Source of the DNA: Isoetes taiwanensis
Taxonomy: Eukaryota > Streptophyta > Lycopodiopsida > Isoetales > Isoetaceae
DNA length: 64,000 nt
NCBI GenBank assembly: GCA_021234155.1
Contig: JAJEKV010000011.1
Location: 2,253,888 to 2,317,887, forward strand
Reading direction: 5' to 3'
Shown: positions 56,660-64,000 of the stretch, piece by piece
Position numbering within the stretch: position 1 is the first letter of the stretch
Layout: every line of letters starts with the position of its first letter
The notes under the pieces: generated by a model
What the model saw: only the letters and a program-made list of their open reading frames with translations
Database searches by the model: none
What the model was told of the DNA's origin: nothing
Program-made: the position numbers and the translations under genes

Positions 56660-57115
56660 GGATGTTTGCTTTCAACAAATTGAAGCTTTTGCTTACTCGA
56701 GGCACCGGTTCTTGTTCCTCCTCAATGGGACAAGCCCTTTCATGTTCATGTCGATGTCTCTCGGCGTTTGCTATTGAGCTGTTCTTTCTCAAGAATATGA
56801 TGCGCTGTACCGACAAACCAAATCGCTACGCCACCGTAAAACTCAATTCACTGAAGCGCAACTATTCTCGCCCGCGGGCGTGAAGCTTTGGGTCTCATTT
56901 TCTGTGTCCAACGCTTCCGTCATTACCTTTTGGGAAGTCAAATCAAGTTCTTTGTGGACCACCAAGCACTCCTCTATTTGATCAACAAGTCCACGCCCAC
57001 GGGCCGCATTGCTCGTTGGGTCCTTCTTCTCCAAGAATTTGCTCCTTTTGAAATCGTTCATAAGGCCGGCAAATCTCATGTAGTCCCGGATTATCTTTCA
57101 CGCATCCACACAGAT
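56660..57115 (+). pseudogene. pol: RNase H of the large gypsy element
   Basis: ALGLIFCVQRFRHYLLGSQI, FFVDHQALLYLINKSTPTGR, RWVLLLQEFAPFEIVHKAGK then SHVVPDYLSR, the standard end of gypsy RNase H. Confidence 0.82.
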
Positions 57116-57279
57116 GATCCCTCCACTGGAGTCTCAGACGCCTTTCCTGATGCTCAGCTCTTTTTAGTCACGGCAACACCACATTGGTTCCATGATTTTC
57201 AGCAGTACCTCCTCACAGGTGCTCTTCCACCAGAAGATGAGACGCTCTCTCACCAAGCCGACAATCCGTCCGCCATCAA

Positions 57280-58526
57280 TTTCTCCGAGAGGTCCGTGAC
57301 TACACCATGGTTGCAGGACATCTCTACAAAAAGGGTAAAGACACCATCCTTCGACGCTGTGTTCTACCTCATGAAGTTCCAGATATTGTTCGAGAAGCTC
57401 ATCAAGGGCTAGGTGGTGGTCATTTTCATGGTGACACCACGGCACGCAAAATCCTTCTAGCTGGGTATTATTGGCCCACGCTCTTCAAAGATGCTCACGC
57501 TTCCACGCCAAGACGCGTGTGACGCTTGCCACGCCCAGGGGCGCCCCACGGCCCGGCGGCTCTTCCCTTGACGCCGGCCGCCACGCCCACTTCCCTTCAA
57601 AGAAATGGGGAATGGACTTTGTGGGACCTATAGATCCTCCCCGCTTGCGGCACACCCGCGTCCGCTTACATTCTCGGGTTCTCACTGACTACGCCACCAA
57701 ATGGGCGGAAGCTTGTGCACTTCCAGACAACACTGCAGCAAGCACAGCTAGGGTCCTCTATCAACAAATTATCACGCGATTCGCTGCCCCACCTGAGCTG
57801 GTCGCCAAGCCGTGGTGTCCATTTCATCAACCATACTATCAAGGAGCCGACGGATTATCTCCCCGATACATCATCACAAGAGCACACCTTACTATCCTCA
57901 AGGTAATGGTTTGGCGAAAAGCACCAACAAAACTCGGTCACCATTCTCAAGAAAATTTGTGACGCTTCCCGCATGCATTTAGCGTACAAAACTTCCTATC
58001 GTTCTTTGGGCCTACAATACTTGTTTCAAGATTGCTACCGGTCACACTCCTTTTAAATTGGTTTATGGTCGAAAGCTCTCATGCCGCTTGAATACATCCT
58101 TCCAACACTCGGTTTTCAATCAAGCTCGCTCATAATCCACTGCCGCACTCAAAGAAAGGGTCTATCAATTAGAACAGTTGGATGAACTTCGACGGGATGC
58201 TTATATTCGTGTTCTTCATGGACAACAGCTTGCAAACATCTTTACATGACAAACGCCCCAAGACAAAAACATTCAAAGAAGGCGATTTGGTTCTTCTTTA
58301 TGATTCCAGGTACAAAAATTTTCCGGGTAAACTCAAGTTTCGTTGGCTTGGCCCTTATCAAATTGTTCAAGTGGTTAGACCAAGCGTTTTCCAACTGGCA
58401 GAGTTAGATGGCACTCCATTACCTACATTGGTTAATGGTTTTCGTCTCAAAACATTTCATCACACAGAAAGCGAAAATCAACAAACAGATACAGTTCAAG
58501 AAGCAAACACCACAGAAAGTGACTAG
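57280..58526 (+). pseudogene. pol: Integrase with GPY/F module, large gypsy element
   Basis: VAGHLYKKGKDTILRRCVLP and EAHQGLGGGHFHGDTTARKI begin the zinc domain, then KILLAGYYWPTLF. The core is frame-shifted (MDFVGPID near 57612 holds the first Asp; LTDYATKWAEACAL near 57685). The C-terminal frame (58182-58526) reads KTKTFKEGDLVLLYDSRYKN and GKLKFRWLGPYQIVQ, the GPY/F module. No chromodomain follows. Confidence 0.83.
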
Positions 58527-58634
58527 AAAGGCGGCATATTCTATTATAGTGGAGATTTTTTTTACAAAATGTGGGCGCAGCCCAGCTATTTCCGCTATGG
58601 GCACTGCCCTATATACAAAAACGGGCTCAGAGCC

Positions 58635-58928
58635 CTATCTACTAAGTCCTAAGAGGAAAAACCCTCTACTCCGGTTCGAGCGTAGGTGATGCGGAGGAGA
58701 TGGTAGAGGTTCTGCTTTCAGGATCCCAAATAAGGTGCGAACCACCTCCATCCCGTTGGTCTTAGGCCGGGATGTTGACCATCCCGCACACCAACCGCCC
58801 ATTCGAATGCCACGGTTGTGGCAGCGCCAGAGGTTCAGACAATTCATCTTGCAGGTAATCCACTCCTGACAGTTCGTGGGCATCGTGCAGTCCTCGTTCA
58901 AACCAGCAGTAGCCATACTTAGCGCCAT
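58635..58928 (-). CDS. Antisense ORF between integrase and 3' ORFs (97 aa, Cys-rich)
   Basis: ATG at 58928, stop at 58635. It contains TMPTNCQEWITCKMNCLNLW and GWCAGWSTSRPK; five Cys and several Trp. A TATA box CTATATAAG lies on the minus strand at 58964-58956, about 30 bases before the ATG, giving a very short leader (a second ATG follows at 58916). Antisense ORFs in this position are known in Tat-lineage elements such as Grande and Retand. I do not recognise the protein. Expression is inferred from the TATA box only. Confidence 0.45.
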   Translation of the reverse strand: MALSMATAGLNEDCTMPTNCQEWITCKMNCLNLWRCHNRGIRMGGWCAGWSTSRPKTNGMEVVRTLFGILKAEPLPSPPHHLRSNRSRGFFLLGLSR

Positions 58929-59463
58929 CGGATGCCTTCGTTACTCCCGGTTCGTCTTATATAGCCAACTGAGGAACTCCTTGTCGACGTGGACCAATCA
59001 CACAAATCGCCAACGTGTTTGCAATGCAAGGCTGTTTCTAAAATGAGAATCTTTTCTCCCGCCGCATATCTAGCCATGGTACCTTCTGACACATTCCTTT
59101 TAATGATATCCCACTTCGAGTTGCCAGCATTGAATGCAATTTCTTCTTTTCACGCCCGTCGAACATTAATGTGTGTCCTTTGCCCACCTGTCACATCCGA
59201 TCCTTCTTTCACGTCTCATCCTCACCGTTCATTGCTTCTCCCTTACGTTTTTGGGACTTAGCCAAATTTTTTGCCTCTCAATACACTTCTTGGCATCTTT
59301 TGACACCTGGCACCATCAACGGTTCCAGTTTCGCCCTCTTCATACCTCTTCGCCTCCAGTTGTGCGCCCTAAAAAACCTTTTCGTTCTTCTGCGCCTTTG
59401 TCCTCCGTGCTCGACTTTCGTCCTCCGCCTTTGCATCACTCTTCGTTTCTGCAAATCGTTACC
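58929..59463 (+). other. Region between antisense ORF and 3' sense ORFs
   Basis: Includes the minus-strand TATA box. The plus strand is T/C-rich from 59150 to 59460, a possible untranslated leader of the following ORF. No supported protein. Confidence 0.4.
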
Positions 59464-60834
59464 ATGGCTGCCCCAAGATTTTCTACACTTCAAGCTACTG
59501 CTCCCAAGGATCCGGCCCTTTTTGCATCTGTATCCTTCTTGACGCCCACTTTCCGTGAAGCCCTTGTTGGCCCAAATAAAGAAGTCGCTGAACGACACAA
59601 GCTTTACGAATTCTCGCAAATGGAACTTCCGGCTCCAAATCGACCCGGTTAAGCGGTTCATCGCCAATATCGTTAACTTGACGCGAGGGCTACACCAATC
59701 GCGGGTCGTCGATGGCACCACCATTTCGCTGACTCAACATTTGATTTCTGAGGTATTTCATATTCCCTTGCATACCCCTTGTTTATCATGGTCTGCCATA
59801 CAGGATCTAGATGTCACAGAGTTTGGTGCACCTCCTTATCATGCCAATGTCCATCGTCCCGACCAATATCGACAAGCCTCCACGAAAAACCTTTGTTAAA
59901 TTTCTCGTATGAGTTCCTTGGGTATTCTATCAAGAACACCCATATCAATAAGCCTTTCTATAACCTGGTCATCACTGCTACACACTCCAAACACCACATA
60001 GATTGGCCCCAAATGATGTTCTATCGTCTTCTCCAAGAAGTGGACCGCCTTCGGGGTGCCACTTCCATTTCTGAAGTTTCTGTGGGAGGCCACTTTCAAG
60101 CCCTCATCCGTCATTACTTCCCTCCCACACCACAAAATTCTCAAAATTCCACTCAGCGCTCCCTTCCAATAACTAACCGAGCTGGCACTTCACGCCCTTC
60201 TTCCCCTGGTCATGTCCCAAGTCCGCACACCCATGTCACTGTCTCCTCCTCAGCTACACCATCCAGTTCACACCATCTTTCCCAAACATCACAAACCAGG
60301 CAACAGCCGGCTCCACCACCACAACACCCTCGTCAGTTGTTGTATCGATATCGGCCAGGATGCTCCAAGCTGCTTTGCTCTCAAGTTACAAGAATCCCAA
60401 GACGCTCTTATGAGCGGGGTTCAACGGGCACTAGAGGCCTCTGATGCGGTCCACCAGGACCTTCAAGCTGCCACTGCCCAAGTTGCAACTTTGGAGGCCA
60501 AACTTCAAGACAAGCACGAAGCTCTCTTACAGGCTCATACAGATCTCAAAAGTGCACAAGATCAAGTCAGCCAACTTGCAGATCAGGTGCTTAGCTCCAA
60601 TCAGAAATTCAGAATTTATTGGAGCACAACAAGTCAAAAAGCCGCTCTCCCCGAAAGTACCAGGGACGCAGATATTGCTAAGCTCAACGCCTTGTACTCG
60701 GAACTTTGTGAAAATTTCAGCACTCAAGTTCAAAACCTTCAGAATCAGGGCGCTCAAGTTGCCTCCTTGACGGCTCGGCTTTCTACACGCACCTCTCGGC
60801 TCACCTCTCTTCAAGATCGCCTTACGAGGCGCTG
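59464..60834 (+). pseudogene. Extra 3' ORF block 1: unknown domain then coiled coil, frame-broken
   Basis: Starts MAAPRFSTLQATAPKDPALF (ATG 59464). After a frame change near 59635 it reads VKRFIANIVNLTRGLHQSRV and HLISEVFHIPLHTP; after another it reads LNFSYEFLGYSIKNTHINKP and WPQMMFYRLLQEVDRLRGAT. The pattern loosely resembles the plant 'putative transposon protein' domain, which I cannot confirm. A Ser/Pro/His-rich linker leads to a long heptad-like coiled coil (60400-60830) with ALEASDAVHQDLQAATAQVA and ALLQAHTDLKSAQDQVSQLA. Function unknown. Confidence 0.6.
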
Positions 60835-60942
60835 AAACGAAAAATCTTGGATGACGCGGAGATTGCCGCGGCTTCGTCTCAATACTCCGGAAATCCTCCT
60901 CCCAGTCAACACTTCGAAATGGGTCCGTGACCCGATCCACGC

Positions 60943-61506
60943 TTGCTGCTAGAACGGGACAACCGATACGTGATCTTGAACAACAACTCGACAAGCTATT
61001 CATCTGGCGATGAGGCTCAAGCAAAACTTGATTGCCATACCGCCATTCTTAACGAAATGCCTTTTGACTTCCCAGTTCCTTCCTGCTATCACGATTATGT
61101 GGTTGCTCGCCGCCACCTCTTCCTTTCGGTGGCATGCGGCCGATGGACTGTGGATATTCCCCGAGCAATGCATTTTCTTGGTTGGCGAAACTCTCCATTG
61201 AAGACAAAGGGTTGTCTTTGTGCCCTTATGGTCTTTGATCTCATACACGTGTCGATCCCGCTTTATCACCTTCGAGTTGTTCAGCCCATGGCTTACATAT
61301 TTCATGATTTCTATCCGGGTGATACACGGAACACTTTGAAAATGGGCCACGCCCGACTTTTCGTGGTGACCCCAGCAATGCAATGGGTGCTTCGGGATAA
61401 CAATCCATATCTTGCGGATCCCCGCCGGACCCAAACTCTTCATCGAGAGTACATGCCCGAGCTTGCCAATCATTTATCTCTCGGCAAGCCCGAAGCGCCG
61501 CAATGA
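60943..61506 (+). CDS. Extra 3' ORF block 2 of the large gypsy element (unknown)
   Basis: Open frame of 187 residues; the first codon may not be the true start because related coding sequence runs up to it. It contains PSCYHDYVVARRHLFLSVAC, WTVDIPRAMHFLGW, ALMVFDLIHVSIPLYHLR and FVVTPAMQWVLRDNNPY. No family recognised. Confidence 0.5.
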   Translation: MLLERDNRYVILNNNSTSYSSGDEAQAKLDCHTAILNEMPFDFPVPSCYHDYVVARRHLFLSVACGRWTVDIPRAMHFLGWRNSPLKTKGCLCALMVFDLIHVSIPLYHLRVVQPMAYIFHDFYPGDTRNTLKMGHARLFVVTPAMQWVLRDNNPYLADPRRTQTLHREYMPELANHLSLGKPEAPQ

Positions 61507-61594
61507 TAAGGAAGTATCTAGGACATCCCGGGATCTTCCCTATGCACAAATTTATATGCGACACCTCGCCGGTTACAATCAATTCTGAGCTCTG

Positions 61595-62439
61595 TTGGAT
61601 AGCAAGGCGGTCCCCACGGGATGGGATAGCCCCCACAACTCTCAACTCTCTGCTTCTCTTTGGGATCGCTGGTGTCAAGCTCTTGATCCGGATCTTGTCA
61701 GTCAATTCAGGGAGACCGCTCAGCAACCCACGCCCACGGGCATGGTTCCTTCTCCCTATGCTTCCCTGGGCGTACCTCCACGCCCCAGGTTCCTGACTTC
61801 TGATTGGCGCCTCCCTTTTTGGACCAAGGTCATGGATGGTCATGCCGGATGGACTCCACCTCAGATCTCGACGGATCTCCGGTGGGATCCACGTTTTGTT
61901 CGCCGCTCACATTGGGAAGAAGGTGCCACTCTGGATACCACCACGAATTGGATCTACATTGCAAATGAGCGTGGTTGGCAACGGCCGGTGGATGCGCTTC
62001 ATGGTCTTGACACCTTCTTGCAGAATGCCACCACCTCACCTGATCCTTCAGTCCATCTTCAAGCAGGATTTTGTGCTGCTCTCAAATGCATTTTGCTAAG
62101 CTCCTTAAATCGGCAGCGTCCCATTTTTCACTGCAATCCGAATGCCAGTGTCAGTGCCTTTGGCCTCCAGACCTGTCTCCTCATGGAATGTCAGTACATT
62201 TCTTCAGATGCCCATGCTGCCCTTGAAGACATGGTACGCTCTCGCTTTCTTATTGATGCAGATCCTGCCCTTGGCCAAAACACTCCTCCTGCTCTTCAAA
62301 CACGCCAGGATCTCATTAGCCAGTACCATAATGGTGCCCGTCCTCACTCCCGTGAGGATCACTTTCAGACAGATGGCTTCCCGCCCTCAGAAACACTTCC
62401 TCCTTTTCTTCACTCTGAGTGTCGTTTGGTGGGGGGGAG
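61595..62439 (+). CDS. Extra 3' ORF block 3 of the large gypsy element (unknown)
   Basis: The open frame continues to 62620 inside the LTR, so the true end is unclear; only the part outside the LTR is listed. It contains WDRWCQALDPDLVSQFRETA, LTSDWRLPFWTKVMDGHAGW and ALHGLDTFLQNATTSPDPSV. No family recognised; it may be the C-terminal part of the same protein as blocks 1 and 2 after frame breaks. Confidence 0.5.
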
Positions 62440-62953
62440 TGTTAGTCATGTGCCTCCTGGTACAGGACTATTCATGCATACGACAGACCAGGTCAAGCTC
62501 AAGGATCCTCGGTCCAGCCCCTGGGTCAGCCATCAAAGGCTCGGCCAGAAGACCAAGCGGCCAGACCACGCAGCATCAAAGCCTCGGGCCGTCAACAAGA
62601 GGCCCGCTTCGGACAAGTGACGGCCCGTCCACCGCCTCGGTCGGTGTCGGCAAGATGATTCTAGGCACTTCAAGAGGCACCGCCAACATTCCCTGAATCG
62701 GGCCTCCTTCGAGAGTCGGCACCGAGATCGGTCGAGTGTCTATATTGGGCCAAAGGCCATTGTACTATATATATGAGTAGAGCTAGCACATGAGTTTTTG
62801 GAGATGAGTTTTGAGTCTTGTCTCCTTTCGGTTTTTCTCTCTCTATTGCGAGAGCTCATGTATGTTCATCATTGATATCAAGAAAGCTTATCATTTTCCT
62901 CTCATTTGTTACATTTTTCTTCTTCTTCTTCTCTTCTTGCAAATCCCGTGACA
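62440..62953 (+). repeat. LTR 2 of the large gypsy array
   Basis: About 514 bp, TGTTAGTC to gtgaca, preceded by ggtgggggggag. Differs from LTR 1 mostly by short indels at CNG sites. Confidence 0.88.
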
Positions 62954-63187
62954 TAGTCCCCGGACTCTCTGTTAGATCCACGGGTCCTCCAGGAGGGCTG
63001 TCTTCCGGAGTTCCCGAACCCGGACCCCAAACACTCCTCCCGCTCTTCAAACACGCCGGGATCTCATTAGCCCGATTACCATAATGGTGCGCCCCTCACT
63101 CCGTGAGGATCACTTTCGCATGCATGGCTTCCCCTCCCTGAAACACTTCCTCCTTTTCTTCACTCTCGAGTGTCGTTTGGTGGGGAG
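62954..63187 (+). other. Deleted internal region between LTR 2 and LTR 3
   Basis: Only the first 80 bases or so of the interior (as at 52422-52500) are joined directly to its last 150 (as at 62283-62439). The join falls at 'aaacac', which is present at both parental sites. Confidence 0.8.
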
Positions 63188-63704
63188 TGTTAGTCCCGTG
63201 CCTCACAGTGCAAGGACTATTCATGCATCTGACATGACCCGTGGTCAAGCTCAAGGATCCCCGAAGTCACCCGCGGTCAGCCATCAAAGGCTCGTGAAGA
63301 CCAGCGGCGGACCACGCTTGATCAAAGCCATGGCCCGTCATCAACAAGAGGCGCCGCCACGGACAAGTGATGGCCCGTCACGCCCAGCGTCGGCGTCCAG
63401 TGATTCTAGGCACTTCAAGAGGCACCGCCAACATTCACTCAAATTAGGCCTCCTTCTAGGAGTCGGCACCTAGATCGATCCAGTGTCTATATTGGGCCAA
63501 AGGCCATTGTACTATATATATGAGTAGAGCTAGCACATGAGTTTTTTGGAGATGAGTTTTGAGTCTTGTCTCCTTTCGGTTTTCTCTCTCTATTGCGAGC
63601 TCATGTATGTTCATCATTGATATCAAGAAAGCTTATCATTTTCCTCTCATTTGTTCTGTTTTCTTCTTCTTCTTCTCTTCTTGCAAATCCCGTCCAGCGT
63701 GACA
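63188..63704 (+). repeat. LTR 3 of the large gypsy array
   Basis: About 517 bp, TGTTAGTC to gtgaca, with a small insertion near the end (gtccagc). Confidence 0.88.
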
Positions 63705-64000
63705 TAGTCCCCTGGACTCTCTGTTAGATCCACGGGTCCTCCGCAGAGGGTTGTCTTCCAGAGTTCGAACCCGGACCCCAAACACACCGCTGCCACTGGG
63801 TTACGATTCCATCCTACTTTCTTACGCCGCCATGTCATGTCCGAAATTTCACGCCGGAAAGAACTCTTTTCTCGACGGCCTCTCGCTTGGAGCCCATCAC
63901 ATGTCGAAACCGCTTCGCGACATGTATGGATCTACTTATGACATAGAGGGAGGCCATCTTGATCTAGGGCTCGGTCAAGCGCCACCAACCCCTCGTGTCT
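63705..64000 (+). pseudogene. Start of a further internal region, leader and Gag N terminus
   Basis: Repeats 52422-52720, including MYGSTYDIEGGHL and APPTPRV, and runs off the window. It shows a third internal copy follows LTR 3. Confidence 0.75.

Larger units (their letters stand above)
51919..62953 (+). mobile_element. Large Ty3/gypsy retrotransposon with extra 3' ORFs and an antisense ORF
   Basis: LTR 51919-52421; Gag 52.55-54.16 kb; protease 54.86-55.19; RT 55.82-56.64; RNase H 56.66-57.12; integrase 57.28-58.53; antisense ORF 58.93-58.64; extra sense ORFs 59.46-62.44; purine-rich ggtgggggggag; LTR 62440-62953. No chromodomain is seen after the GPY/F module. Extra and antisense ORFs between pol and the 3' LTR are known from Tat-lineage elements (Grande, Retand), so placement near Tat is possible. 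All coding frames are broken repeatedly. Confidence 0.88.

Overview
The window is nuclear DNA of a land plant. The only host gene with a clear identity is a plant-type deoxyribonucleoside kinase with a GT-AG intron, cut by the left edge. Nearly everything else is transposon-derived: several Ty3/gypsy LTR retrotransposons, an L1-type LINE, SINE-like pieces, a gag-only LTR element and unclassified repeats. One RT remnant (19.2-20.7 kb) has a 'PLPLI-ELL' motif reminiscent of chromoviruses common in non-seed plants. A fern or lycophyte is therefore possible, but that is a weak inference.

Layout. 1-1347 (minus): kinase gene. 1.35-5.27 kb: intergenic DNA with degenerate repeats. 5276-18170: a complete LTR chromovirus with 1562-bp LTRs, TGTGACG/CGTCACA ends, a GATGA target-site duplication, a primer-binding-like site and a polypurine tract. 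18.2-20.7 kb: a dispersed repeat and a second gypsy RT/RNase H remnant. 22.25-24.33 kb: a 2-kb purine-only tract with a MITE-like insertion. 25.5-26.5 kb: a hairpin and a decayed PPR gene. 27904-31140: a gag-only LTR element with a CCTTC duplication. 32-36 kb: AT-rich DNA with a local tandem duplication. About 36.4-46.5 kb: a two-unit tandem segmental duplication carrying a LINE and a gypsy RNase H fragment. 46485-48034: a solo LTR in minus orientation with a CATAA duplication, splitting a relative of the first chromovirus whose 3' LTR ends near 51778. 51919-64000: a different large gypsy element in an LTR-sharing tandem array.

The outstanding feature is in the 5276-18170 element. Between the primer site and gag it carries about 4.4 kb of extra coding DNA. 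The first accessory gene (7524-8805) ends in an intact histone H3 core: 100 residues from the position of K36 to the C terminus, ungapped, with 14 differences from plant H3 by my count. The H3 tail is replaced by an N-terminal region of about 325 residues that I do not recognise, plus a basic nuclear-localisation-like stretch. The second gene (9078-10478) is an unknown 466-residue protein with acidic segments. The third (about 10.68-11.17 kb, frame-broken) has a long Asp/Glu-rich tract. The integrase of the same element ends in a chromodomain. Histone, acidic possibly chaperone-like proteins and a chromatin reader in one mobile element suggest a chromatin-manipulating cassette. That functional link is inference; the H3 homology is direct. 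Candidate internal promoters and a poly(A) signal suggest separate expression.

Many retroelement frames are broken. Differences between paired LTRs are often small indels at CNG trinucleotides, so some frameshifts could be consensus errors rather than real decay.
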